NCBI GenBank assembly: GCA_038146865.1
Contig: JAYQSL010000007.1
Location: 62,001 to 126,000 of the forward strand
DNA length: 64,000 bases
Direction: 5' to 3'
From: GCA-2709075 sp038146865
Lineage (GTDB): Bacteria > Pseudomonadota > Alphaproteobacteria > MPNO01 > UBA2964
Below the pieces are notes generated by a model. It was not told the origin of the DNA. It made no database searches and saw only the letters and a program-made list of their open reading frames with translations. This document shows positions 26,212 to 34,891 of this stretch, one piece after another. The position numbers and the translations under genes were made by a program. How positions within the stretch are numbered: the stretch's first letter is position 1; the number at the start of each line of letters is the position of its first letter.

Positions 26212-28554
26212 ATGCCTGACAGTAAACTTTTTGGAAAAGATATTAAAAGGCTGGAAGATCCTATCCTATTGAGAGGTGAAGCACATTTTGTGGACGACAT
26301 TTGCCTCCCAGAAATGACTCACGCTTGCTTTGTCCGCAGTCCTTTTGCTCATGCTTTGGTTAAAGGAATAAACGCCTCTGCGGCGCAGGAGATGGAAGGG
26401 GTTGTGGCAGTTTTAACACTTGCTGATTTGCGTCCACAGCTTTTGAGCGAGCTTCTTGTTGTTGGGCTTCCCAGCCCAAGTTACCGTCAGGAGAGCGATC
26501 GGCCTGTCCTCGCCTCTGAGGAGGTTTGCTATGTTGGGGAACCGGTTGCTGTAGTGATCGCTAAATCTCGACATATTGCTGAGGATGCCGCTGCAATAGT
26601 CGATGTTGATTACGAACCCTTACCAGCGATCAGCGACTGTAAGAAGTCATTGGAAGACGGAAGTTCAACAGTTCGAGCAGGTGCCCCCCACAACCTTATG
26701 GCAGAGTTCTTACAGGAATACGGGGATGTAGAGGCTGCTTTTGCAAATGCACCGCACGTGTTTAAAGAATCTCTTTTAATCCACCGAGGTGGCAGCCATT
26801 CAATAGAGTGTCGCGGTTGTGTCGCCCGCTACGAAGATATTACAGATGAATTAACCCTTTGGACCTCGCATCAAATGCCGCATTCTCTCATGCGGACTTT
26901 TGTTGAGATAACGGGCCTAGATGAGAACAAAGTAAGGATTGTGACGCCCCATGTAGGGGGTGGTTTTGGCCCTAAACTCGTTGTTTACCAAGAAGATGTT
27001 AGCCTTTTATTAGCCTCTAAAATTTTAAAATTACCTATTAAATGGATTGAGGACCGTCGTGAACATTTCACCAATACTACGCAGGAGCGGGATCAGTATT
27101 GGGATGTTGAAATCGCAGTAAATGATGAGGGCTTAATTCAAGGCGTTCGTGGTGGGGTGATCCATGATCACGGGGCTTATACTGCTAGGGGAGTCAATCT
27201 CCCATATAATGCGTCCGAGACCATCTCGCTCGCCTACGAAATTAAAAATTTTAAGATGACTGTTCGCGTTGCGTTAACCAATAAGGTGCCAGTAACACCT
27301 GTCCGTGGTGCGGGACATCCGCAAGGTGTCTTTGTAATGGAGCGATTACTGGATCGTGCGGCAAGAGAGCTAAAAATTGATAGAGCCGAAATTCGGCGTC
27401 GTAACCTTATTCCTGGCGACCAAATGCCCTATGAGAAGCAGCTTAAGACTCGAGGGGGAATGCCGGTTTTGCTAGATTCTGGCAATTATCCAAAGTGCCA
27501 GGCGATCGCGGAGGAAGCTGCAGACTGGGCAGGTTTCCCTGAGCGTCAAAAGGCGGCTCTTGCAGAGGGGCGTTACCTCGGAATTGGTTTGTCTAACTTT
27601 GTTAAAGGTACCGGCAGAGGTCCTTTTGAGCAGGTAACAGTACGAATTGGACCGTCAGGCAAGGTGCACGTCTATACCGGCGGGGTAAATATTGGACAGG
27701 GTACGCATACAATGTTGGCTCAGATTGTCGGTGAGCAACTCGGGGCTGATATGCACAATGTTACCCTCGTTGGTGGGGACACGCATGCCACTGCGCTTGG
27801 AATTGGCACCTCAAATAGTCGGCTCGCGGTGGTGGCGGGGACCTCTGCACACGTTGCAGCGGTAAAAGTTCGCGAAAAAGCGTTGAAGGTCGCCTCCCAG
27901 CTGCTGGAAGCTTCTCAGGAGGACCTCGAGATTATTGATGGTGACGTAGTTGTTAGGGGCACGGATATGCGAATTTCGCTTGGCGATGTTGCTAATGCGG
28001 TTGCCGGTACCCCAGGTTATGCATTGCCCGAGGGTACAGAGCCAGGTTTAGAGGCCACTGAAAATGTAGTGCTTGATAACCTCGCTTTCGCAAATGGTAC
28101 CAACATTATCGAGGTGGAGGTTGATCCGGAGACAGGGGGGGTCAAGGTCTTGAAGTTCATTCTCGCCCACGACAGCGGAGTCATAATCAATCCAATGATG
28201 GCCGATGGCCAGATTTTTGGGAGCGCGGCTCACGGGATCGGCAACTCGCTTTTTGAATGGATGGGTTACGATGATGATGCCAACCCTGTAACTACGAATT
28301 TTGCTGAGTATCTTTTGGTATCTGCTACCGAGATGCCTCATGTACAAGTTATTCATCACGAGTCTCCGTCACCTTTGAACCCATTAGGTGTCAAAGGCGT
28401 TGGGGAATGCGGTGTTGTCCCAACTCCTGCGGCGGTTATTTCTGCTGTTGAGAATGCTTTGGAGCCTTTCAGCGTGTCCTTGAGTAAAGCGCCTGTCAGC
28501 CCGTCTGAAATCGTTGGCTGGATTAAACAGGGGCAGATGCAGGGCGCGGCATAA
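26212..28554 (+). CDS. Molybdopterin-binding hydroxylase subunit (copy 4)
   Basis: A 780-residue xanthine-dehydrogenase-family catalytic subunit. Landmarks are KRLEDPILLRGEAHFVDD at the N-terminus, HVGGGFGPKL, VRGAGHPQG at the Mo-proximal loop and LGVKGVGECG with Glu732. The RGAG loop is like form-II CoxL-type proteins, which have not been shown to be CO dehydrogenases as a group. No FeS or FAD subunit gene is beside it. AAGGAA precedes the ATG. It is followed 18 bases later by an XRE regulator gene and then by a TPR/oxygenase gene, all on the same strand with short gaps, so the three are probably one operon. Confidence 0.92.
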   Translation: MPDSKLFGKDIKRLEDPILLRGEAHFVDDICLPEMTHACFVRSPFAHALVKGINASAAQEMEGVVAVLTLADLRPQLLSELLVVGLPSPSYRQESDRPVLASEEVCYVGEPVAVVIAKSRHIAEDAAAIVDVDYEPLPAISDCKKSLEDGSSTVRAGAPHNLMAEFLQEYGDVEAAFANAPHVFKESLLIHRGGSHSIECRGCVARYEDITDELTLWTSHQMPHSLMRTFVEITGLDENKVRIVTPHVGGGFGPKLVVYQEDVSLLLASKILKLPIKWIEDRREHFTNTTQERDQYWDVEIAVNDEGLIQGVRGGVIHDHGAYTARGVNLPYNASETISLAYEIKNFKMTVRVALTNKVPVTPVRGAGHPQGVFVMERLLDRAARELKIDRAEIRRRNLIPGDQMPYEKQLKTRGGMPVLLDSGNYPKCQAIAEEAADWAGFPERQKAALAEGRYLGIGLSNFVKGTGRGPFEQVTVRIGPSGKVHVYTGGVNIGQGTHTMLAQIVGEQLGADMHNVTLVGGDTHATALGIGTSNSRLAVVAGTSAHVAAVKVREKALKVASQLLEASQEDLEIIDGDVVVRGTDMRISLGDVANAVAGTPGYALPEGTEPGLEATENVVLDNLAFANGTNIIEVEVDPETGGVKVLKFILAHDSGVIINPMMADGQIFGSAAHGIGNSLFEWMGYDDDANPVTTNFAEYLLVSATEMPHVQVIHHESPSPLNPLGVKGVGECGVVPTPAAVISAVENALEPFSVSLSKAPVSPSEIVGWIKQGQMQGAA

Positions 28555-28572
28555 TCTCTGCTGGTTGGGCTG

Positions 28573-29442
28573 GTGACTATCCGCTTTGATGACATTGGGG
28601 ACCGTCTCAAAGCCTTTCGACTCGGATCTGGTTTGAGTGCTGAGGAGGTCGCAGTCCGACTCGGAATTTCCAGGACTGCACTGTATCGATGCGAAAAAGG
28701 GGATCTTGTTAAAATAGAAACCCTTGAACGGCTGTCTCAATTATTGGATGTATCCATGCCTACTCTGATGGGTGTGGGCGTCGAATATATCGGTTCTGCT
28801 GTAAGCTTTTTTGAACGATTGCGACAAATAGAGGAGCTTAGTGAGCATATTACTGTGCTAGCGGGATCCGTTTCATATCTCTTGGCCTCTGAAAAGTTTG
28901 ATAAAATCCTGCCGGACGTTTTGAGAGAGAGCCTCGCTGGGGATGCTGACTCTAGGCTTTCAGACCTTTTAGGAATCCTAAAGGCAAGAAAAGAGGCTTA
29001 CCAGCATCGTCAGCCTGGAATTCTAAATTTAGTATCCGGCGCAGAGATTGAGAGATTTCTTAGAAACGGGCTTGTCGGCAATATAAGTTTACCGGCAAGC
29101 CTCCAGTCTGAGAGACGATTGGTGGCTCAAGCAGAGGCGATGCATTTAGCGGATCTGATGGAAAGTCAGCCCATCGGTATTCAGGTTGGGATTATTCCAG
29201 GCACGTTGCCGCATAATAGTTTTCAAATCTTTCGGCAGGCAGATCGACGCTTGCTGGCTTTGAGCCCATTTCGTTTGGGGGAGCAACCCAATATTTCGGT
29301 GGGTATTGCGATGATCACCGCAGCAGAGGAAGCCCTAACGCTGCATCTTAAGATGGCTGAGGAAATGTGGAACAACGCAAAGAAAGGATCGGCAGGAGCC
29401 CAGTACCTTAGGTCTCTTATCAAAATCCATGGATCAGACTGA
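28573..29442 (+). CDS. XRE-family transcriptional regulator with C-terminal effector region
   Basis: A 289-residue protein. Residues about 7-62 form a Cro/CI-type helix-turn-helix (SAEEVAVRLGISRTALYRCE contains the two key helices). The remaining 220 residues contain no recognised domain. They start with a helical stretch (FFERLRQIEELSEHITVLAG) and end in a mixed alpha/beta part with QPIGIQVGIIPGTLPHNSFQ, perhaps a ligand-sensing region. The start is GTG, with only a weak ribosome site. It is the only clear DNA-binding regulator in the window. It lies directly behind molybdopterin subunit copy 4 and probably controls the divergent promoter at 26073-26211. Confidence 0.8.
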   Translation: MTIRFDDIGDRLKAFRLGSGLSAEEVAVRLGISRTALYRCEKGDLVKIETLERLSQLLDVSMPTLMGVGVEYIGSAVSFFERLRQIEELSEHITVLAGSVSYLLASEKFDKILPDVLRESLAGDADSRLSDLLGILKARKEAYQHRQPGILNLVSGAEIERFLRNGLVGNISLPASLQSERRLVAQAEAMHLADLMESQPIGIQVGIIPGTLPHNSFQIFRQADRRLLALSPFRLGEQPNISVGIAMITAAEEALTLHLKMAEEMWNNAKKGSAGAQYLRSLIKIHGSD

Positions 29443-29451
29443 AAGCTGCTT

Positions 29452-30843
29452 ATGGTCGATTATCAGGAGAATTTGTTTGAAAAGCTCTCAAGGCTTGCGA
29501 TGGATTCTCATCGGAAAGGCGACACCAAAGAATCTATAAAATGGTGGCGGAAATCTCTTGAAGAGAGTCCCCATCATTTGGGCGCACAGCTGAATCTTGG
29601 GGCATTGTTGGCTCAAACCGGAGAACTTTCAGGAGCATTGGCTCTTTTTGATAAGGTGGTCTCTAAGGTGCCAGATCATGCTCTCGCGCATGCTAACAGG
29701 GCGGGGGTGCTTCGGGCACTCGGCGATAAAGAGCAAGCCTTGGCTGCGTATGATAAAGCAATTAATTGTGACCCGAGTTTCTTAGAGGCAAAATGTGAGC
29801 GGAGTGAAGCTCTTTTGCATTGGGGTCTTTATGAAGAGGCGTTGCAGGGTTTTAACGAGGTCCTAGCCGAAAATTACAACTTCTATTCGGCTTTAAAGGG
29901 TCAGGGCCTCGCTGCCTTGGCCCTCGAAAATCACGATGTAGCCTTGAACGCATTCAGGAAAACGCAGGCGGCGAGAACCCTCATAGCAAAAAATGAGATA
30001 AAGATATCCCGCTTAAAATTACGCCATGATCGGGAACAATTTCGTTGGCTTGAAAAATTCTCTGAACAGGTTTCGATATTTGATGAGCTTGAGAATGAGT
30101 TAGTTTGGCCGGAAAATGAGAACGAACCGATAGATCTGCCATCCTCTTGGCGAACTAAGGTTGCCTCTTTTTTTAATTTGCCAATTCAACTTGGAAAAGG
30201 GGAACTTGTCTCTAAACCATTGGCACAAAACGCTCTTAAAAGTCTCAATTCTTTCGATCTAAATGACGGTGTTTGCGTAATCGATGAGCTTTTAACTGAA
30301 GACGCATTTTTGGGCCTAAGAAGTTACTTACTGAAAAGCACCATCTGGCGAGACTTCACTCACATTGATGGTTTTGTGGCCACCTATTTAGAAGATGGTC
30401 TGGCTTCACCGTTATTACTGCAAATCATAACGGCGCTTCGGAAAACGTCTGCCTTCTCTAATTTGCCTCTAGTACAAGGTTGGGCGTTCAAAGGGGTGTC
30501 GAATGACAAACGGATTGGTGTTCACGCAGATGATGCGCGCTTATCTGTTAATTTCTGGATTACACCTGATACCGCCAACCTCAAGCCGGGGCGCGGTGGT
30601 CTGATCGTTCATCGAAAGGTTCCGCCAAGTTCATGGTCAATAGGTGATTATGATCACGATCAGGTCCCAATAGAGGAATGGGTAGCAGAAAATGATACGG
30701 ATCCAATTGAGGTCCCTTATCAGGCTAATCGAGCGGTAATTTTTGACTCGCGTCTGTTTCACGGTTCGGGCGAAGTCGAATTTTTGGATGATTATGAAAG
30801 CCGTAGGATAAACCTCACACTTTTGTTTGGTTTCCCCCAATAA
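29452..30843 (+). CDS. TPR-repeat protein with C-terminal 2-oxoglutarate/Fe(II) oxygenase domain
   Basis: A 463-residue cytoplasmic protein. Residues about 8-175 are tetratricopeptide repeats (for example AHANRAGVLRALGDKEQALA). Residues about 270-463 form a double-stranded beta-helix oxygenase domain with iron ligands His358 and Asp360 (VHADDARLS) and His437 (SRLFHGSG), and a 2-oxoglutarate-binding Arg near 451 (RRINLTLLFG). Such fusions hydroxylate proteins or small molecules. The TPR part suggests a protein partner. It starts 10 bases after the regulator gene, so it is likely in the molybdopterin-subunit/regulator operon. The substrate is unknown. Confidence 0.8.
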   Translation: MVDYQENLFEKLSRLAMDSHRKGDTKESIKWWRKSLEESPHHLGAQLNLGALLAQTGELSGALALFDKVVSKVPDHALAHANRAGVLRALGDKEQALAAYDKAINCDPSFLEAKCERSEALLHWGLYEEALQGFNEVLAENYNFYSALKGQGLAALALENHDVALNAFRKTQAARTLIAKNEIKISRLKLRHDREQFRWLEKFSEQVSIFDELENELVWPENENEPIDLPSSWRTKVASFFNLPIQLGKGELVSKPLAQNALKSLNSFDLNDGVCVIDELLTEDAFLGLRSYLLKSTIWRDFTHIDGFVATYLEDGLASPLLLQIITALRKTSAFSNLPLVQGWAFKGVSNDKRIGVHADDARLSVNFWITPDTANLKPGRGGLIVHRKVPPSSWSIGDYDHDQVPIEEWVAENDTDPIEVPYQANRAVIFDSRLFHGSGEVEFLDDYESRRINLTLLFGFPQ

Positions 30844-30846
30844 TTC

Positions 30847-30884
30847 GATTTGTTGTAATAATTTTGGTACAAATCTTTATTTTT
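30847..30884 (+). terminator. Possible AT-rich terminator after the TPR/oxygenase gene
   Basis: GATTTGT (30847-30853) pairs with ACAAATC (30869-30875) and is followed by TTTATTTTT. The stem is weak in GC, so termination is only a possibility. Confidence 0.3.
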
Positions 30885-30937
30885 AAACAACTTTCCTATA
30901 TGGTTGCGTAAAATATTCAAAAAAAAGAGGGTAAGAG

Positions 30938-31810
30938 ATGGCGGGTCACGTCATAGAGGATAGCTATTCGACAGCTGCAATTAGAATAGAGGATCAGGAC
31001 CCCGAGCCTGGCCGGCCTGTGGGAGAATTCATTTGTAACGTTGCTTCAAATGACTGGGTGAATGACGAATATAAATTGATTTCGCTCGATGTTCACGAAA
31101 AAGCTTTAACAGCGGCTGCAGGTCAATTCTTTCACCTTCTTTGTCCTTCGCCCGACGGGGCCGAAGTTTGGATGCGCCGCCCCATGAGTGTTTACCGAGT
31201 AGATAAACAAAATCGTAGAGTAGAGTTCTTATATAAATGCGAAGGCCGAGGAACGAAGGGGATTTCAACGCTAGCAGCGGGGGATGAATTCAATATAGCG
31301 GGGCCGTTGGGTGTCGGGTTTTGGTTAAAACCGGAATGGAAAAATATTGTTGTCCTTGGTCGGGGCGTCGGCTTGGCGACATTAGCCCCTCTATCTCAGC
31401 TGGCATCAGATAATGGCGTTGGGATTACCGCGATTTTGAGCGCACGAAACCCAGATGTCGTTATGTCGAGGGATCTATTTGAGAGCTATGACGCCGATGT
31501 TATCGAGGTGGTAGATACTGATGGGTCATCTGAAGTTAGCAACGTAGAAAAAATCATTCAGGACCTAATAAGCACTGGTAAAGCGGATGCGTTTTTCACC
31601 TGTGGATCCAATAGGTTGCTAAATTTAATGAAGCAAATGGGGCAAACACATGGAATACCTGGCCAGGTTGCGATGGAACAAATTATGGTTTGTGGCTTTG
31701 GGGCTTGTTATGTCTGCGTTCGGACCTTTGAGGTCGGCGGCGAGCGGGTTTTGAAAAGGGTCTGCAGAGAAGGACCTGTGTTTAACATGGAGGAGGCAGT
31801 AGGATGGTAG
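30938..31810 (+). CDS. pyrK: Dihydroorotate dehydrogenase electron transfer subunit
   Basis: A 290-residue FAD and 2Fe-2S protein of the ferredoxin reductase-like family. It links NADH to a class-1B dihydroorotate dehydrogenase. The FAD-binding barrel carries MRRPMSVYRV, the NAD-binding part GRGVGLATLAPL. The 2Fe-2S ligands are Cys252, Cys257, Cys260 and Cys276, in the spacing typical of PyrK. About 30 extra residues at the N-terminus make it longer than most PyrK. GAGGGTAAGAG precedes the ATG. It overlaps pyrD by 7 bases, so the pair is co-translated. Confidence 0.9.
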   Translation: MAGHVIEDSYSTAAIRIEDQDPEPGRPVGEFICNVASNDWVNDEYKLISLDVHEKALTAAAGQFFHLLCPSPDGAEVWMRRPMSVYRVDKQNRRVEFLYKCEGRGTKGISTLAAGDEFNIAGPLGVGFWLKPEWKNIVVLGRGVGLATLAPLSQLASDNGVGITAILSARNPDVVMSRDLFESYDADVIEVVDTDGSSEVSNVEKIIQDLISTGKADAFFTCGSNRLLNLMKQMGQTHGIPGQVAMEQIMVCGFGACYVCVRTFEVGGERVLKRVCREGPVFNMEEAVGW

Positions 31811-32751
31811 ATCTTTCAGTAAAAATCGGTGACCTAACCCTGCAAAATCCTGTGACCCCGGCGTCGGGTGCCTTTTCGTGGGAGTATGCTGACGTCATTG
31901 ACCTTAATCGTTTAGGAGGCTTGGTTGCCAAGACCATTTGCCGGGAACCCCGTTTTGGAAATCCAACCCCTAGAATGGCAGAGACTGAAGCAGGGATCAT
32001 TCAGTCCATCGGTCTTCCTGGGAAAGGAATAAATTATTTTTTAGAAAATATTGTTCCCGAGTACAAAAAGTTTACGCCGCCCTTCATTGTCAGTTGTTCA
32101 TCAGAAGATCCAGATGAATTTGCCCTGCTTACAAAGGAGCTTAGTATTCCAGAAGTCGATGTTGTCGAGTGCAATATCTCCTGCCCAACCAGGAATACAA
32201 CAGGTGGGAATTTTTCTCTCAACAGTGAACATACAAAAATGGTTGTTGGAAAGTTGAGGGAAGCCACGGATAAACCCCTTTGGGCTAAACTTTCTCCCAA
32301 TGCCGGTGACCTCGTTTCTATTGCATTGGCTGCTGAAGAGGCTGGGGCCGATGCTGTGTGTATTGCAAACACGTTTCTTTCACTAAAAATTAGAACTGAT
32401 AATTTTAGGCCAGCACTTGGAAATAAATATGGCGGCATGGTCTCTCCAGCACTGAAGCCGATCGTGGTACGGATGGTGTATCAATGCGCGAAGGAAGTTA
32501 AAATACCGATAATTGGGATCGGTGGCATTACCAAAGCCGAGGATGTCGTGGAATATATGTTGGCTGGAGCTAGCGCCGTTGGCATCGGTTACGCCGGGTT
32601 CAGGAACCCTACTGCCTTAACGTCAATAATTGACGATTTAGAGGCCTGGTGTGATGCCCGCGGTATAGAGAGAGTTTCAGATCTCATCGGCGCTGTGCGC
32701 GATGATGATATGGAAATGGATACCCTCAATGCGGCAAGTGCTGGCGTCTAG
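31804..32751 (+). CDS. pyrD: Dihydroorotate dehydrogenase, class 1B type
   Basis: A 315-residue FMN TIM-barrel protein. It begins with the family pattern NPVTPASGAFSW. The active-site Cys127 lies in NISCPTR, where class 2 enzymes have Ser, and the C-terminal FMN phosphate site is IGIGGITKAEDV. With PyrK upstream it would form the NAD-linked class-1B complex that converts dihydroorotate to orotate. Proteobacteria usually rely on a class 2 enzyme for pyrimidine synthesis, so this copy may act on a related reduced ring in catabolism (inference). No other pyrimidine-synthesis gene is present. It converges with the deacetylase-like gene. Confidence 0.88.
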   Translation: MVDLSVKIGDLTLQNPVTPASGAFSWEYADVIDLNRLGGLVAKTICREPRFGNPTPRMAETEAGIIQSIGLPGKGINYFLENIVPEYKKFTPPFIVSCSSEDPDEFALLTKELSIPEVDVVECNISCPTRNTTGGNFSLNSEHTKMVVGKLREATDKPLWAKLSPNAGDLVSIALAAEEAGADAVCIANTFLSLKIRTDNFRPALGNKYGGMVSPALKPIVVRMVYQCAKEVKIPIIGIGGITKAEDVVEYMLAGASAVGIGYAGFRNPTALTSIIDDLEAWCDARGIERVSDLIGAVRDDDMEMDTLNAASAGV

Positions 32752-32764
32752 TCTTTAGTCGTTA

Positions 32765-33667
32765 TTAATCATCACCTGGGACGGTGCCCTTTGGCAGCGA
32801 TGCTACATGGCTGTATATCTCACGGGGGCGAGTGAACCATATCTTTTCACGCTCTGGATGATTGCATATATGATGTAAGATGTCCCGAAGACCGGCCAGA
32901 CGATAAGGCTGTCCGACTACAAATGTATGTAAGGCGAGGCTAAAAACTAAAGGTTGTTTATCAGACAGTCTTATCTGCTCGTCAAAATGGGCACAAACCA
33001 TCTCGGTAAATTGACTTGCTGTATGCCTGCGAGAGAGTTGCGCCGGCGAATCATTGATCTCAATATGATAAGGCAACATCAGTAATGGGCCGGATCTAGT
33101 GCGCATCCAGGTTGGTTGATCGTCATTCGACCAGTCCATGATAAACTTGTAGCCGGCCTCTTTTAATAAGTCGGGGGTGTGGACGCTCTCCGAGATCCAA
33201 GGTCCCATCCAGCCACCAGGGCCTTCCCCCTCATGTTCTATAAACGCATTCGTGGCACTTTCTATTAAAGAACGCTCCTCCCGCTCAGAGTAATCACCTT
33301 GTTGTTCCGAGTTAGTAATACCGTGGCCAATAAATTCATCATTGCGTTCTCGAATACGTTTTGGAATTTGGGGGGCGTAGTCATAGATTGACGTGTTCAT
33401 TAGGTGGCTTGCAGGTAGACCCAACTCATCTAAGAGATCAAAAATTCGCCAAATCCCGACCCGAAGCCCATAGTCTCTCCAAGCGTAATTTCGGACATCA
33501 GGTTGAACACCAGGGTTTGTTGGCGTATGCCCAAGGCCTTCGCCAAAACTAAAGTGTTCAATATTTAGACCGATATAAAACGCGAGCCTTTTTCCCTCTG
33601 GCCAACTGTAGTCGGGCCGCTCACTAATAGGGCTATAGTCATATCGCCCGTGCTTTTTTAATTCCAA
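32765..33667 (-). CDS. Polysaccharide deacetylase-fold protein (PuuE/cyclic imidase type)
   Basis: A 300-residue carbohydrate-esterase-4-like fold. The N-terminal half has the pattern RYDYSPISERPDYSWPEG and IGLNIEHFSFGEG, which marks the non-sugar branch that includes PuuE allantoinase and bacterial cyclic imide hydrolases; these open C-N ring bonds rather than remove acetyl groups. GHGITNSEQQ and GWMGPWISES are further conserved stretches. There is no signal peptide, so it acts in the cytoplasm. It is last in an operon with an amidase and tcuAB, a setting that favours imide or ureide hydrolysis (inference). Confidence 0.8.
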   Translation of the reverse strand: MELKKHGRYDYSPISERPDYSWPEGKRLAFYIGLNIEHFSFGEGLGHTPTNPGVQPDVRNYAWRDYGLRVGIWRIFDLLDELGLPASHLMNTSIYDYAPQIPKRIRERNDEFIGHGITNSEQQGDYSEREERSLIESATNAFIEHEGEGPGGWMGPWISESVHTPDLLKEAGYKFIMDWSNDDQPTWMRTRSGPLLMLPYHIEINDSPAQLSRRHTASQFTEMVCAHFDEQIRLSDKQPLVFSLALHTFVVGQPYRLAGLRDILHHICNHPEREKIWFTRPREIYSHVASLPKGTVPGDD

Positions 33668-33721
33668 TTTTAATGACCTCTATTCTCGCCCATTTGAGTG
33701 TTTTTTTTAAGATTAATTAAA

Positions 33722-34891
33722 TCAATGATTTGCATTGCTCTCTTTCGCGAAACGAATTAGCGCCATAAAGCGATAAATACCGTGGACAAATTTGCTGTAT
33801 GGAAGTGTCAAGAACAGGCTGAAAACTACCCCGAGGTGGATCGCCAGCAATATACCCATGAGTGGTGTTTCTCTTAAGAAAAGCAATGCAAGGCCAGTAA
33901 ATGATGTCAAGAACAGCATTGCGATAAAACCTGTATCCATTCCAAACCGGTCTGCATCCTGTAACTCTTTCGGTCTTCTAAACTTTTCTATCAGGAGCCC
34001 CGCCGGTCCTATTACAAGTCCAATTCCTCCCAAAGTTCCAAGGATTACGGGTAAGTCCCACCAAGGATAGGGAGCCTCTCTTCCTAGACCGTAATGATAA
34101 AGGGTTGCGACTGATGTCGATGCGAAACATAGGAGAAACCCGTAAAAGGTCATATGATGCGCATGTTTGCGTCCATCTTTCTTTTGGGTAGTTTCCCCAC
34201 TGCAGCCAGCTCCGCCGCCATCTAAATACCTTAACTTGAGAGAGTCACCGAGAGCCTGCCAAAACCCATTCCCGGAACCAGCGATACTAGCATTACTGGT
34301 GTCTTTCCAGAATTTTATGGCTCCCATAATAATCGCTATTATTGCAGCGACAAAAGCGACTCCAAAGAGGAGGGCCATGGTATTATGCGGCATCAATTTA
34401 TAAAAAGCTCCAGGCCCCTTGTGCACGGCCCATAATAGCTCAGGATTATTGAAATAGATGAAACCCAAAATAAATCCTGCGACACTCAGCGCAGTGATAA
34501 TACTGATGGTGAGGCCATTGCGGTAAAATAGGCCTGAAAGGAAATTTGGCCATGCATACCGGCTGTAGGTCTCCGCCCTCAGAGTCGCCATTGTTTTTGG
34601 CACGTTGACCTCAAAATCATGCGGGGGCGAAAACTGACAATCGGCAAAGCATGCGCCGCAGGCATGACACAGATTCGCCATGTAACTTAAATCACCCTCA
34701 GTAAAATCACGGCGTAATTCCATCGCCGGGAATACTGCACACAACCCTTGGCAGTAACGACATGAATTACAAATCGTCATCAGGCGGTCTGCTTCAGTAA
34801 GGTTCGCAGAAGAGTGCTCAATCCCTCTGCCTCCCGCTTTGGTTGGCTTGGCTAAGGGACCTTGCCCGATAACATTGCTAGTTGCGGACAT
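33722..34891 (-). CDS. tcuB: Tricarballylate utilisation 4Fe-4S protein
   Basis: A 389-residue membrane protein. Two 4Fe-4S motifs lie near the N-terminus: Cys41, 44, 47, 51 and Cys75, 78, 81, 85. About six hydrophobic segments follow (for example ITALSVAGFILGFIYF). In Salmonella, TcuB reoxidises the flavin of TcuA and sends the electrons to the quinone pool. The gene overlaps tcuA by 14 bases, the expected order. The tcuC transporter and tcuR regulator are not present, so the substrate may differ from tricarballylate. Confidence 0.87.
   Translation of the reverse strand: MSATSNVIGQGPLAKPTKAGGRGIEHSSANLTEADRLMTICNSCRYCQGLCAVFPAMELRRDFTEGDLSYMANLCHACGACFADCQFSPPHDFEVNVPKTMATLRAETYSRYAWPNFLSGLFYRNGLTISIITALSVAGFILGFIYFNNPELLWAVHKGPGAFYKLMPHNTMALLFGVAFVAAIIAIIMGAIKFWKDTSNASIAGSGNGFWQALGDSLKLRYLDGGGAGCSGETTQKKDGRKHAHHMTFYGFLLCFASTSVATLYHYGLGREAPYPWWDLPVILGTLGGIGLVIGPAGLLIEKFRRPKELQDADRFGMDTGFIAMLFLTSFTGLALLFLRETPLMGILLAIHLGVVFSLFLTLPYSKFVHGIYRFMALIRFAKESNANH

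Noticed and set aside
3696..28554. Calling the CoxL-like proteins carbon monoxide dehydrogenases
   Set aside because: None has the AYxCSFR loop with the Cys that forms the Mo-Cu site of form-I CO dehydrogenase, so general molybdenum hydroxylase is the safe call.
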